A stretch of DNA of 64,000 nt, taken from the NCBI GenBank assembly GCA_023438065.1, contig JAEXRH010000008.1:124001-188000 (forward strand). Direction: 5' to 3'. Positions 14,960-24,091 of this stretch are shown piece after piece. The notes beneath the pieces were generated by a model. The model did not search any database, was not told the origin of the DNA, and saw nothing but the letters and a program-made list of their open reading frames with translations. Made by a program: the position numbers and the translations under genes. Every line of letters starts with the position of its first letter. The first letter of the stretch is position 1. This stretch comes from Spirochaetota bacterium. GTDB lineage: Bacteria > Spirochaetota > Spirochaetia > Treponematales > Treponemataceae.

Positions 14960-16219
14960 CTAGGCGCACCCCATCCCGGTTCCCCCGCAGGAGGTGCCCG
15001 AGCCGCAGGATCCCGCGCGGCGAAGGAGCGCCTTGGGGATTTCCTTCCCGGCGAAGAGGGCTCCCGCGCCGTCCCTGACGAGGCCTTCCATCGCGGTTAC
15101 CGCGATGTCGCGGGCCGCGAGGACGCGCTCGGGGGAAGGCCCGCATCCGCTCGCGAGCACCGCGAAGCAGTCGGGGATTCCGTCGGCGAGCGCTTCCCAC
15201 CGTTCGTCCCCGCCGCCCGGCGTCGGCGTGGGGCGGCGCTCGACGAGCTCAGGTAGCCCGCCCGAGTCGCGGAAGATCCAGAGCCCCGTCGCCTCGCCGA
15301 GGTGCTGGTTGACGAAGAGCCCTTCCCGGGAGGCGACCGCGAGATAGGGCCGCTCCTTCGTGGGGCCGGAGTTCGCCGCGGCGGCGAGAAGCCGCTCCAC
15401 GTCGGGGGAGTTTTTCTCGCCGATCATTCCCGCGGCGTCCGCCCTGCAGCGCGCGCAATGCGACATCTGCCGGAGGTACTTTCCGGCCTCGAGCCTGATC
15501 GCGCCCATCGCGCCGGCCTCGGGCGAGGGGATGCCGGCGAAGGCGGTTCCCTCGACGTGCATGAGCGGTATGCAGTTCTGGACGTCGGCGCCGAGGCCGG
15601 CGGCGAGCTCGGCGATCTCCGCCACGTGTCCGTCGTTGACGCCGGGGATGACGACGGTATTGATCTTCACCGCGATTCCGTTCCGTTTGAGCGACACGAT
15701 CGACTCGAGCTGGCGCTCGAGGAGAAAGCGCGCGCCGTCTGTTCCGCGATAGGTTCGGGGCCCGTGCCTGACCCAGGCGTAAATCTTCGCGCCGATATCG
15801 GGGTCGACCGCGTTCAGGGTGATCGTCACGTGCGAGACGTTATGCCTGGCGACCGCGTTGACGTACTCGGGAAGCCCGAGGCCGTTCGTCGCGAGGCAGA
15901 GGATTTTGTCGGGGTGTCGCTCTCCGACGAGCTCGAGGGTCGTCATCGTCTCGTAGGGATTCGCGAACGGATCCCCGGGGCCGGCGATGCCGATTACCGA
16001 CACGTTTTCGATCTTGGCGAGCACCGAGTCGAGGTACGCGACCGCCTTCTTCGGCGTGAGTACCGCGCTCGTGACGCCGGGGCGCGTCTCGTTGACGCAA
16101 TCGTACTTCCGGTCGCAGAAGTTGCACTGGACGTTGCACTTGGGTGCGACGGGGAGATGTATTCTTCCCGTCCGGTGACGCGCTTCCGCGCTGAAGCAGG
16201 GATGGTTTTCGAAGTCCAT
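14960..16219 (-). CDS. nifB: NifB, FeMo-cofactor core synthesis, with C-terminal NifX-like domain
   Basis: The 419-aa radical-SAM protein has the cluster motif CNVQCNFC (Cys28, Cys32, Cys35), preceded by HLPVAPK. The NifB-typical VIGIAGPGDPFANP is near residue 75 and VVIPGVNDGH near 205. The last 110 residues, from about 300 (YLAVASREGLFVNQHLGEA), form a NifX/NafY-like domain that binds the NifB-co product. It fuses two Fe4S4 units and inserts carbide to give NifB-co. A good AAGGAG precedes ATG 16219. It is downstream of nifN in the same operon. Confidence 0.95.
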   Translation of the reverse strand: MDFENHPCFSAEARHRTGRIHLPVAPKCNVQCNFCDRKYDCVNETRPGVTSAVLTPKKAVAYLDSVLAKIENVSVIGIAGPGDPFANPYETMTTLELVGERHPDKILCLATNGLGLPEYVNAVARHNVSHVTITLNAVDPDIGAKIYAWVRHGPRTYRGTDGARFLLERQLESIVSLKRNGIAVKINTVVIPGVNDGHVAEIAELAAGLGADVQNCIPLMHVEGTAFAGIPSPEAGAMGAIRLEAGKYLRQMSHCARCRADAAGMIGEKNSPDVERLLAAAANSGPTKERPYLAVASREGLFVNQHLGEATGLWIFRDSGGLPELVERRPTPTPGGGDERWEALADGIPDCFAVLASGCGPSPERVLAARDIAVTAMEGLVRDGAGALFAGKEIPKALLRRAGSCGSGTSCGGTGMGCA

Positions 16220-16260
16220 GGCGTTCTCCTTGTTACGGCGTTAGCTCAATGCCTTATCGT

Positions 16261-17643
16261 TCAAATGTACGTGTATCCGCTTTTCGCGCGGTCCTGACTC
16301 TCGCGCATGAGCGCGTTGCATACCCGGTCGAAAAGCCCGATCGTCCCGCGATACCCGAGATGCAGGACCCGTTGCGCGCCCATGCGGTCGTGTATCGGGA
16401 ACCCGCAGCGGACGAGCGGGATGTCGAGACCCCGCGTGACGTAGAGGCCCTTGCTGTTCCCGACGGCGAAATCGGGCTTCGCCTCGCGCGCGACCTCGAG
16501 CGCGCTCGCGAAGTCGCCGTCCTCCATCGCGACGACGGACTCGCATGATCCGGGACACGCGGCCGCGACGCGCTCACGAAAGCGGGCGGAAGCGGCGCCC
16601 GTGACGACGAGGGCCGGGATCACCCCGATCTCGGAAAGGAAGGCAGCTATCGCGACGGCGAAGTCCTCGTCCCCGTAGACGACCGCGCGTTTCCCGAAGA
16701 GGTACTTGTGACCGTCGACGTAGGCGTCGACGAGCCTGCCGCGTTGCCTCAGGATCTCGCGGGGCGTTTTCGCGCCCGTCAGGCGACCGATCGCGTCCAT
16801 GAAGCGATCGGTCGCGTCGATGCCGATCGGGAGGCCCGGACGCTCGACGGGGACGGCGAACTCGCGTTCGAGATACCCGGCCGCGTCCCGTCCCTCGGGG
16901 ATCGCCGTGCCGAGCTGAAGGCTTCCCGCCGATCGGGACATCGCGGAGATTGCCGCGAGCGGCGTTCCCCCTTCGGGGAGCTTGCGGTATTCCTCCCACG
17001 ACTCGCCGTCGAGGCTGTCGGAGTAATCGGGCATGACGGTTCCCGTAACGCCGAAGGCCGCGAGGATGGACTTGATCTCCCTGATGTCCTCAGCCGAGAC
17101 GAAACCGGGAAAAACGTTGATCGAGGACCCGCGCGCGACGTCAACCGCGGACCCGGGCGGGCACAGGGCGGCGACCGCGGCGTAAACCGCCTCGTGGAAG
17201 CCGTCGACGTGCGTGCCCCGGTAGCTCGGCGTCGAGGCGTTGAAGATCTCGGGCGCGCCCGCCCCGCGGGACGCGCGGTACTGCCTGAGATGCATCCCGA
17301 CGTCCTCGCCCATCGTCTCGGAAAGGCAGGTCGAGGCGACGCCGATCGCGCCCGGCGCGTACTGGCTCGTCACGTTGTCGAGCGCGCGCGCGAGGTTGTC
17401 CCCTCCGCCGAATATCGCGCTCGACTCCGTGAAGTTCGAGGACGCGACGTCGATCGGCTCGCGAAAGTGGCTGATGACGTACCTTCGTATGTAGGTCGAG
17501 CAGCCCTGGGATCCGTGGACGAGCGGCACGCAGCCCTCGATCCCGCGAAACGCGACCGCCGCCCCGAGGGGCGCGCACATTTTGCAGGCGTTTCTCGTCG
17601 ACGCGAACGCGCGGGGTTTCGTTTTCACGGTCGTGCCCATCAT
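16261..17643 (-). CDS. nifN: NifN, FeMo-cofactor scaffold subunit
   Basis: The 460-aa protein has the NifK/NifN-type cysteine block CKMCAPLGAAVAFRGIEGC, then VPLVHGSQGCSTYIRRY and FTESSAIFGGGDNL. STCLSETMGED is the NifK/N P-cluster-like region. With NifE it forms the scaffold where NifB-co matures to FeMo-co. The start is ATG 17643, which overlaps the nifE stop as ATGA. Although the frame is open much further upstream, that part is a shadow of nifE. Confidence 0.94.
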   Translation of the reverse strand: MMGTTVKTKPRAFASTRNACKMCAPLGAAVAFRGIEGCVPLVHGSQGCSTYIRRYVISHFREPIDVASSNFTESSAIFGGGDNLARALDNVTSQYAPGAIGVASTCLSETMGEDVGMHLRQYRASRGAGAPEIFNASTPSYRGTHVDGFHEAVYAAVAALCPPGSAVDVARGSSINVFPGFVSAEDIREIKSILAAFGVTGTVMPDYSDSLDGESWEEYRKLPEGGTPLAAISAMSRSAGSLQLGTAIPEGRDAAGYLEREFAVPVERPGLPIGIDATDRFMDAIGRLTGAKTPREILRQRGRLVDAYVDGHKYLFGKRAVVYGDEDFAVAIAAFLSEIGVIPALVVTGAASARFRERVAAACPGSCESVVAMEDGDFASALEVAREAKPDFAVGNSKGLYVTRGLDIPLVRCGFPIHDRMGAQRVLHLGYRGTIGLFDRVCNALMRESQDRAKSGYTYI

Positions 17644-19031
17644 GCGCCTCCCCCGGGAGTTTCCGTCCCGAATGCGTCTTGTATCGGCGCGAAGGCGCGG
17701 CGCGCCGGAGAGAAGCGCCAGACCGGGCTCATGACGGAGGCGTGCACCTCGCGCGCGAAGTTGAGCATGCCGACGTACCCGGCGAGCGCTTCTTTCCGCT
17801 CGTGGTTGTGGTCGCAAAAGGCGATCCCCATCTTGTAGGCGATCGGCCGTTCCTTGACGCCGCCGATGAGAAGGTCCGCGCCCTTCTCGAGGATGAAGCG
17901 CGAGAGCTCGAGCGGATTCGCGTCGTCGCAGATGATCGTGCCCTCGTCGGTGATCGACTTGAGATATTCGTAGTCCTCCGAGGTGCCCGTCTGCGAGCCG
18001 ACGACGACCGTGCTCATCCCGAGATGCCTGAGCGCCTTCACGAGCGAGAACGCCTTGAAGGATCCGCCGACGTAGATCGCGGCCTTCTTTCCCTCGAGGT
18101 CCCGCCGGTAACGCTCGAGCGCGGGAAGGAGGGCGAGGGTCTCCTCGGAGACGAGCCTTTCCGTTTCCGCGTCGATGGCCGGGTCGTTGAAATGGGTCGC
18201 GACGTCGTAGAGCGCCGCGGTCATGTCCTCTATGCCGAAGTACGAGACCCGCTTGAAGGGGATCCCGTACGCGTCTTTCATTTTCTTCGCGAGAGCGGTC
18301 ATCGAACCCGCGCATTGGACGACGTTGAGCGCGGCCCGGTGCGAGCGGGCGATCTCGTCGACGCGGCCGTCCCCGGTGATGCACGACACGACCTCGATCC
18401 CCATGCGCCGGTAGTATTCCTTGACGATCCAGGTCTCGCCCGCGAGGTTGAAGTCCCCGAGTATGTTCACGCTGAAGCGCGACACGGGAGTCTCGTCGTC
18501 CTTTCCCGTGAGCGCGAAGACCGCCTCGCAGGCCGCGCGGTAGCCGTCCTTTTTCGTTCCCTTGAATCCTTCCGAATCGACCGGAAGCACGGGAATGCCG
18601 GTCTCGCGCGCGACCGCCGCGCATACGGCGTCGACGTCGTCGCCGATGAGTCCGACGATGCACGTCGAGTAAACGAAGGCTGCCTTCGGCTTATACTCCG
18701 CGATGAGCTCGAGGAGCGCGGTCTTCAGTTTTTTCTCGCCGCCGTAGATGACCTCCTCCTCGCGGAGGTCGGTGGAAAAGCTCATGCGATGGAGCTCGGG
18801 TCCGCTCGACATGGAGCCCCTGATGTCCCAGGTATAGGCCGCGCAGCCGATAGGCCCGTGCACGAGGTGAAGCGCGTCCGCGATGGGGTAGAGGACTACC
18901 CGGGAACCGCAGAACACGCACGCGCGCTGGCTCACCGAACCCGCCACGCTCGGCTTTCCGCACGCGATGGAGAACGAGTCCTTGCCCTTCTCGAAAACCT
19001 GTCGTTCCCTGTCCTTAAGAATCTCAACCAT
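17640..19031 (-). CDS. nifE: NifE, FeMo-cofactor scaffold subunit
   Basis: The 463-aa protein shows the NifD/NifE pattern: SQRACVFCGSRVVLYPI, LVHGPIGCAAYTWDIRG, STDLREEEVIYGGEKKL and YSTCIVGLIGDDVDAV. HDH-like residues of the cofactor site are altered relative to NifD, as expected for NifE (DHNHERKEALAGY near residue 405). ATG 19031 has an AAGGGAACGG-type ribosome site; the upstream in-frame ATG at 19064 would add 11 unconserved residues. It pairs with NifN. Confidence 0.94.
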   Translation of the reverse strand: MVEILKDRERQVFEKGKDSFSIACGKPSVAGSVSQRACVFCGSRVVLYPIADALHLVHGPIGCAAYTWDIRGSMSSGPELHRMSFSTDLREEEVIYGGEKKLKTALLELIAEYKPKAAFVYSTCIVGLIGDDVDAVCAAVARETGIPVLPVDSEGFKGTKKDGYRAACEAVFALTGKDDETPVSRFSVNILGDFNLAGETWIVKEYYRRMGIEVVSCITGDGRVDEIARSHRAALNVVQCAGSMTALAKKMKDAYGIPFKRVSYFGIEDMTAALYDVATHFNDPAIDAETERLVSEETLALLPALERYRRDLEGKKAAIYVGGSFKAFSLVKALRHLGMSTVVVGSQTGTSEDYEYLKSITDEGTIICDDANPLELSRFILEKGADLLIGGVKERPIAYKMGIAFCDHNHERKEALAGYVGMLNFAREVHASVMSPVWRFSPARRAFAPIQDAFGTETPGGGA

Positions 19032-19145
19032 ATCCGTTCCCTTCGCGCGTCGCTCCCGCGCCAAGAGACCCGCGACGCCTCTTGACGGCGCCGCGGGCCG
19101 ATGAAATACCGTCCGGGACCCCTTTCGGGACCGGTCCCCGGCCGG

Positions 19146-20522
19146 TTACATCACGAGTTCGAACTTTTCCTCGGCCGCGTCCCTGTCCTGCCGGTCCATG
19201 ACCGCGTCGAGGGCGCGCTCGAGAAGCCGCAAGGTTCCCCGGTATCCGACGATCGGGAAGTACGAGTGCCCGACCCGGTCGTAGATGGGAAATCCGGCGC
19301 GGATGAGCGGGATATCCTCGTCCCGCGCGATGTACTTGCAGTACGTGTTCCCGAAGATGAGATCGGGCTTGTCGGACTTCACGAGCTGGTGGAAGTAGAA
19401 CATGTCGGCCTGGGCGCCCGTCTTCACGATGACGTCCTCTCCGCAGAGTTCCTTGATCCGCCGCTCGAACTTCGGGCCCGGAGCGGTGCCGCTCACCGCG
19501 TGGAGCACGCGCATCCCGTTCTCCGCGCAAAAGGCCGCGATTCCCACGAGGACGTCGGGATCGCCGACGAGCGAGACCTTTTTCCCGTGGAGGTACTGGT
19601 TCATGTCGACCATAACGTCGAGAAGCTGCCCGCGCTCGAGGAGGATTTCCTCGGGAACGGAGACTCCCGCGGCGGACCTGAGGGCGTCGACGAAGGCGTC
19701 GGTAGCCTTTACGCCGACGGGAAGGTCGATGATCTCGCACGGAACCTTGCACTTCGTGTCGAGGAGCTTCGCCTGGGCCATCGATCCCGCCCTTCCGAGC
19801 GCGATGGTCTTCGAGGAATCCCCCATGCTCGCGATCTCCTTGAGCGTCGTGCCTCCCTTCGGGTACATCCTGAACTTCCCGTCCATCGGGCCGTTCACGA
19901 CGTCCGAGGTGTCGGGGAGCATGACGTACTTGACGCCCATGGCTTCAGCGATCCGCTTGATCTCGCTCATGTCGCTCGGCTCGATGAACGAGGGAAGGAT
20001 GTTGATCGTCTTCGACTTTTTCCCCGATGACTCCGCGAACTTCTGGATGAAGCTCGAGACCATGCTCGAGTAGCCGACGACGTGCGAGCCCTTGAAGCTC
20101 GGCGTGCTCGCGTGGATCACCTTCTTGCCCGCGGGGATTTTTCCCTCGGCCTCGGCCTTGTTGATGATCTGCGTCATGTCGTCGCCGATTACCTCCGAGA
20201 GGCAGGTGGTGTGCACCGCGATGACGTCCGGGTCGTAGAGGTTGAAGACGTTCGTGATTGCCTCGATGATGTTCGCCTGTCCGCCGAAGACCGACGCGCC
20301 CTCGGTGAACGAGCTCGTCGTCGCCATGACCGGCTCCTTGTAATGCCGGGTAAGCGCGCTTCGGTGATACGAGCAGCAACCCTGCGAGCCGTGGCTGTGC
20401 GGGAGGCATTTGTGCACCCCGAGCGCGGCATACATCGCGCCGACCGGTTGGCATGTCTTCGCGGGGTTGACGGTCAGAGCCTTTCGTTCAACGGGCTTGT
20501 CGTTCGTGTGTCGTAATAGCAT
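19146..20522 (-). CDS. nifK: Nitrogenase MoFe protein beta subunit
   Basis: The 458-aa protein has the P-cluster cysteines in VNPAKTCQPVGAMYAALG, SHGSQGCCSYHRSALTRHY and TTCLSEVIGDDM, and the serine-rich SSFTEGASVFGGQANI. Length is short compared with the 520-aa Azotobacter type because the N-terminal extension is missing, as usual in the group with internal nifI genes. It lies 18 bases after nifD with GGAGG before ATG 20522. It forms the alpha2beta2 MoFe protein with NifD. Confidence 0.96.
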   Translation of the reverse strand: MLLRHTNDKPVERKALTVNPAKTCQPVGAMYAALGVHKCLPHSHGSQGCCSYHRSALTRHYKEPVMATTSSFTEGASVFGGQANIIEAITNVFNLYDPDVIAVHTTCLSEVIGDDMTQIINKAEAEGKIPAGKKVIHASTPSFKGSHVVGYSSMVSSFIQKFAESSGKKSKTINILPSFIEPSDMSEIKRIAEAMGVKYVMLPDTSDVVNGPMDGKFRMYPKGGTTLKEIASMGDSSKTIALGRAGSMAQAKLLDTKCKVPCEIIDLPVGVKATDAFVDALRSAAGVSVPEEILLERGQLLDVMVDMNQYLHGKKVSLVGDPDVLVGIAAFCAENGMRVLHAVSGTAPGPKFERRIKELCGEDVIVKTGAQADMFYFHQLVKSDKPDLIFGNTYCKYIARDEDIPLIRAGFPIYDRVGHSYFPIVGYRGTLRLLERALDAVMDRQDRDAAEEKFELVM

Positions 20523-20540
20523 CGGTTATCCTCCGTTCCG

Positions 20541-22178
20541 TCATTCCGTCCAGCCGTAGCCGGCGGCAAGCTGGGGACTCGAGTCCCATGGCGCCTTGGC
20601 GAGCGCGTACACCTGGCTGTGAACGAGCCGGTCGATCTCGCGGTAGAAGTTGATCGCGCCCTCGAAGCCCGCGTACGGCCCCATGTAGTCGTAGCTGTGG
20701 AGCTGCTTGAGCGGTATTCCCTGCTTCTGGACCACGTACTTCTCCTTGATGCCCGCGCAGATGAGATCGATCTTGTAGGTCTCGATGAGCTTCTCGAGCT
20801 CGTAGTGGTTCATGTCGTCGATGACGAGCGCGCCTTCCTTCATCTCGGGCATCATTCCCCGGTAATCGCTGAACTCGAACCCGTCGGCCTTCATCTTCGC
20901 GATCTCCGCCTCGCTCTTTCGCGGGCGGTAGCGCGTCTCGTCGGGGCCGACGGTGAGCTCCTCGATGTTGCGGGAGTCCGCGTCCACGACTATGTCGGGA
21001 AGCACCTTCCGTCCCTCGTAGTCGTCGCGGTGCGCGAACTCGTATCCCGCCGCGACCGTGACCATTCCGATCTCGGCGAAGAGTTCCTGGTAGTGGTGCG
21101 CCCGCGAGCCGCCGACGAAGAGCGCGACGGTTTTCCCCTCGCATCGGGCGCGAACCTCGTCGCGAACGATCGCGACCTTTTTCATCTCCTCCTCGAGGAC
21201 TTTTTCCGTCTTCGAGACGAGATCGGCGTCGCCGAAGAACGCGGCGATCTTCCGGAAGGACTTCGCGGTCGCCTCGGCGCCGACGAAGTTGACCTTGAAC
21301 CACGGGATGCCGTACTTCTTCTCCATCATCTCCGCGAGGTAGTTGATCGAGCGGTGGCACATGACCGTGTTGAGGTCCGCGGTGTGCGCGCTCGAGAACT
21401 CGTCGTAGGTCGAGTTGCCCGAGAATGTCGAGTGAAGCGTGACCCCGCAGGCCTCCGCGATCCGCTCGATCTCGAACGCGTCGCCGCCGATGTTGTACTC
21501 GCCGAGGATGTTGAAGCGGAACTTCCCTTCCTTCGGCTTGTCGAGGAGCCCGACGACGTCGGTGAACACCTTGTTGTTCGCGACGTGGTGGCCAGCGGAC
21601 TGGCTTACGCCCTTATACCCTTCGCACGAGAACCCGAATATGTTCACGTCCGGGTACTTCGCCTCCATCTCGCGGGCGACCGCGTGGACGTCGTCCCCGA
21701 TGAGACCGACCGGGCAGGTCGAGAAGATGCCGATCGCGCGCGGGTGAAAGAGCTCGATGGCCTCGTCGATCGCCGCCTTGAGCTTCTTCTCGCCGCCGAA
21801 GATGATCTCGTCCTCCTGGAGGTCGGTAGACATCGCGTACGGCATGAAGTTCGTCGATTCCGGGGTCTCCGGCCTCGTCTGGTTTCGCCGCGTGAGCCAG
21901 CTGTAAAAGCCGCAGCCGATCGGCCCGTGGGTAATCTGGAGAATGTCCCGCGTCGGCCCGAGCACGACGCCCTTGCAGCCCGCGTAGGAGCATCCGCGCA
22001 TCGTCAGTATTCCCGGCGTGGTTCTCGCGTTCGCGAGGATCTCGGGTACCGCGTCATCGGCGCCGACCTTGTTCACGAGGAACTGCTTCGCGCGCTTCTT
22101 GGCGAGCTTCGCCGGGTACTTCGCGAGGACCTCCGCCTTGAACGACTCGGCATCGACCTTTTCGTATGTATCAGCCAT
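20541..22178 (-). CDS. nifD: Nitrogenase MoFe protein alpha subunit
   Basis: The 545-aa protein has the P-cluster cysteines in MRGCSYAGCKGVVLGP, HGPIGCGFYSW and FSTCPVGLIGDD. The FeMo-co cysteine is in MCHRSINYL and the FeMo-co histidine in LHSYDYMGPYAGFEGA. A 50-residue insert (roughly DSRNIEELTVG to YRGMMPEM) is characteristic of the anaerobe-type NifD. The sequence around the cofactor fits a Mo enzyme rather than V or Fe-only. It reduces N2 to ammonia with NifH-delivered electrons. It is preceded by nifI2 and followed by nifK. Confidence 0.97.
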   Translation of the reverse strand: MADTYEKVDAESFKAEVLAKYPAKLAKKRAKQFLVNKVGADDAVPEILANARTTPGILTMRGCSYAGCKGVVLGPTRDILQITHGPIGCGFYSWLTRRNQTRPETPESTNFMPYAMSTDLQEDEIIFGGEKKLKAAIDEAIELFHPRAIGIFSTCPVGLIGDDVHAVAREMEAKYPDVNIFGFSCEGYKGVSQSAGHHVANNKVFTDVVGLLDKPKEGKFRFNILGEYNIGGDAFEIERIAEACGVTLHSTFSGNSTYDEFSSAHTADLNTVMCHRSINYLAEMMEKKYGIPWFKVNFVGAEATAKSFRKIAAFFGDADLVSKTEKVLEEEMKKVAIVRDEVRARCEGKTVALFVGGSRAHHYQELFAEIGMVTVAAGYEFAHRDDYEGRKVLPDIVVDADSRNIEELTVGPDETRYRPRKSEAEIAKMKADGFEFSDYRGMMPEMKEGALVIDDMNHYELEKLIETYKIDLICAGIKEKYVVQKQGIPLKQLHSYDYMGPYAGFEGAINFYREIDRLVHSQVYALAKAPWDSSPQLAAGYGWTE

Positions 22179-22188
22179 ATCGCTCCCC

Positions 22189-22566
22189 CTATTCGTCGAG
22201 CGTCTCGTCGCCCGTCTCCCCGGTCCTGACCCGGATCGACTCCATTACCGGCATGACGAAAATCTTTCCGTCGCCGGACTTTCCCGTCTTGTTCGTCGCG
22301 ATGATCGTGTCGACGACCTTCTTGACGAGCTTGTCCGGCACGATGACCGACACCATCCGTTTCGGAATGAGCCTTCCGGCGTTTCCGAGCTCGGCCATCT
22401 TCTCCTCGTACTCGAGCTCGGCACCTCCGAGCTGGAGCATCTCGACGACGCCCTTGCCCCGCCCGAGGCAGTCCTTCGCGTGGAGCGAGGAGATGCCCGC
22501 TTCGCTGAGCGCGCGCTTCGTCTGGTTTATCCTGTTCATGCGAACGATCGCCATGACTTCCTTCAT
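22189..22566 (-). CDS. nifI2: NifI2, PII-like nitrogenase switch-off protein
   Basis: The 125-aa PII-family protein starts MKEVMAIVRMNRINQTKRAL. Its T-loop region, around CLGRGKGVVEMLQLGGAELEYEEK, is diverged from GlnB and lacks the uridylylated tyrosine context. The C-terminal block SGDGKIFVMPVMESIRVRTGE is typical of NifI2. In methanogens NifI1/NifI2 bind the MoFe protein and block activity when ammonia is present, relieved by 2-oxoglutarate. Starts further upstream (to 22599) lack a ribosome site. Its position between nifI1 and nifD is the standard one. Confidence 0.94.
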   Translation of the reverse strand: MKEVMAIVRMNRINQTKRALSEAGISSLHAKDCLGRGKGVVEMLQLGGAELEYEEKMAELGNAGRLIPKRMVSVIVPDKLVKKVVDTIIATNKTGKSGDGKIFVMPVMESIRVRTGETGDETLDE

Positions 22567-22624
22567 ATAGACTCCTCTGCGCGCCGTGGTTCGGCGCAAA
22601 GACCGTTATCGAAGCCGGTCACGT

Positions 22625-22963
22625 TCATTCCGCGGCGGCGGTTTCCTTGACGCCGGAACTGACCGTGTACATCTCCTCGACGGGCGAGACGAAGATCTTG
22701 CCGTCGCCGAACGCGCCCTTCGAGCCGGTTCGCGCCTCCTCGATGATCGTCTTGATCACGAAGTCCTTGTCCTTGTCGGCGACGACCATCATGAGAAGCT
22801 CCTTCGGTACCTCGTCGTAGGTGACGTCGCCGATCTTGATGCCGCGCTGCTTTCCGCGGCCCGACACGTTCATCCTCGTCACGGCGGGGAAACCCTCCGC
22901 CATGAGCTTCGCCATCACGGGATCCGTCTTGTCCGGCCTGATAATCGCCCTGATCATTACCAT
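22625..22963 (-). CDS. nifI1: NifI1, PII-like nitrogenase switch-off protein
   Basis: The 112-aa PII-family protein reads MIRAIIRPDKTDPVMAKLM at the start, with RGKQRGIKIGDVTYDEVPKELLM covering the T-loop and GKIFVSPVEEMYTVSSG near the end. It follows nifH by 36 bases. It works as a hetero-oligomer with NifI2 in post-translational control of nitrogenase by 2-oxoglutarate and ATP/ADP. ATG 22963 has GGAGAA about 10 bases upstream; the ATG two codons later is an alternative. Confidence 0.94.
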   Translation of the reverse strand: MVMIRAIIRPDKTDPVMAKLMAEGFPAVTRMNVSGRGKQRGIKIGDVTYDEVPKELLMMVVADKDKDFVIKTIIEEARTGSKGAFGDGKIFVSPVEEMYTVSSGVKETAAAE

Positions 22964-22999
22964 AGGTTTCGTTCTCCTTTAATTATTCGCGCGCGGGTT

Positions 23000-23824
23000 T
23001 CAGTCGGCGATGCCGAACTCCATGAGCAGCTTCTCGAGTTCCTCGATCGCGAGCGGCTTCGGGATGACGAACTTCTGGTTCGCCTCGATCGCGCGCGCGA
23101 GCTTGCGGTATTCGTCGGCCTGGTTGACGGTCGGGTCGAAGTCGATGACCGTCTTCTTGTTGATCTCCGCGCGCTGGACCATGTTGTCGCGCGGGACGAA
23201 GTGGATCATCTGCGTGCCGAGCTTCTCGGCGAGCGCGCCGATGAGCTCCGATTCGCGGTCGACCTTGCGGCTGTTGCAGATGAGACCGCCGAGCCTGACG
23301 GTGCCGGCCTCGGCGAACTTCATGATGCCCTTGCAGATGTTGTTCGCCGCGTACATGGCCATCATCTCGCCGGAGCAGACGATGTAGATCTCCTCGGCCT
23401 TGCCGTCGCGGATCGGCATCGCGAAGCCGCCGCACACGACGTCGCCGAGGACGTCGTAGAAGACGTAGTCGATCTTGTTCTCGGGGGCGAACGCGCCCAG
23501 CTGCTCGAGAAGGTTGATCGAGGTGATGATGCCGCGACCCGCGCAGCCGACTCCCGGCTCCGGACCGCCCGACTCGACGCACTTGGTGTTCTTGAAGCCG
23601 AGCTTGACGACGTCCTCGAGGTCGAGATCCTCGCCCTCGAGCCTCAGGGTGTCGAGAACGGTTTTTTGCGAGAGTCCTCCCAGGAGGAGTCTCGTCGAGT
23701 CCGCCTTCGGGTCGCAGCCGACGACCATCATGTTTCTTCCCATTTCGGCGAGCGCCGCGACCGTGTTCTGGGTCGTGGTCGACTTGCCGATTCCGCCTTT
23801 TCCGTAGATTGCGATTTTGCGCAT
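23000..23824 (-). CDS. nifH: Nitrogenase iron protein
   Basis: The 274-aa protein begins MRKIAIYGKGGIGKST (P-loop). The [4Fe-4S]-bridging cysteines are Cys94 (GVGCAGRG) and Cys131 (DVVCGGFAMPI). Arg97, in CAGR, corresponds to the site ADP-ribosylated by DraT in some bacteria. DVLGDVVCGG is the second switch region. Start ATG 23824 has GAGGAGAGGAAGC before it; the frame's earlier ATG lacks support. It is the first gene of the nif operon, with a sigma54 promoter 65-80 bases upstream. Confidence 0.98.
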   Translation of the reverse strand: MRKIAIYGKGGIGKSTTTQNTVAALAEMGRNMMVVGCDPKADSTRLLLGGLSQKTVLDTLRLEGEDLDLEDVVKLGFKNTKCVESGGPEPGVGCAGRGIITSINLLEQLGAFAPENKIDYVFYDVLGDVVCGGFAMPIRDGKAEEIYIVCSGEMMAMYAANNICKGIMKFAEAGTVRLGGLICNSRKVDRESELIGALAEKLGTQMIHFVPRDNMVQRAEINKKTVIDFDPTVNQADEYRKLARAIEANQKFVIPKPLAIEELEKLLMEFGIAD

Positions 23825-23888
23825 GCTTCCTCTCCTCGAGGTGGTTTTCAGGCACCCTGTTTTCATGGCGCGCTGATACCCTCACATA

Positions 23889-23904
23889 GCAAGCGGCGTG
23901 CCAA
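23889..23904 (-). promoter_or_regulatory. Sigma54 (-24/-12) promoter of nifH
   Basis: The minus strand reads TTGGCACGCCGCTTGC: GG and GC elements exactly 10 bp apart with the consensus TGGCAC and TTGC flanks. The predicted start near 23877 leaves a leader of about 53 nt. This agrees with the divergently encoded sigma54-dependent activator. Confidence 0.92.
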
Positions 23905-24020
23905 CTTCCCGGTTCATGGGTGATGATTTGCCTAATGTCTTGTCCGGTAAGGAATTAACCAACCAAAAAGGGTTGCAGGCGCTCGCGAGATCTTCCGCTC
24001 GCGCGGCTAGACCGCGGGTA

Positions 24021-24070
24021 TGGCTACATTTTTGTAGGGACGGGCGAGGGAGAAGCTACATAAATGTCAG
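24021..24070. promoter_or_regulatory. Candidate enhancer sites upstream of the nifH sigma54 promoter
   Basis: GCTACAT occurs twice, at 24021 and 24053, 32 bp apart (about three helical turns). Each copy lies in a dyad: CTACATTTTTGTAG (24022-24035) and ACATATAAATGT (24056-24067). They sit about 120-165 bp upstream of the promoter, the usual distance for an enhancer-binding protein. The classical NifA site TGT-N10-ACA was not found in this gap. Confidence 0.45.
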
Positions 24071-24091
24071 GGGAAAAAACGGGGTAGGGAA

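Noticed and set aside
20619..22229. Long plus-strand frame opposite nifD
   Set aside because: It is a shadow of nifD in antisense; nifD is fully conserved on the minus strand.
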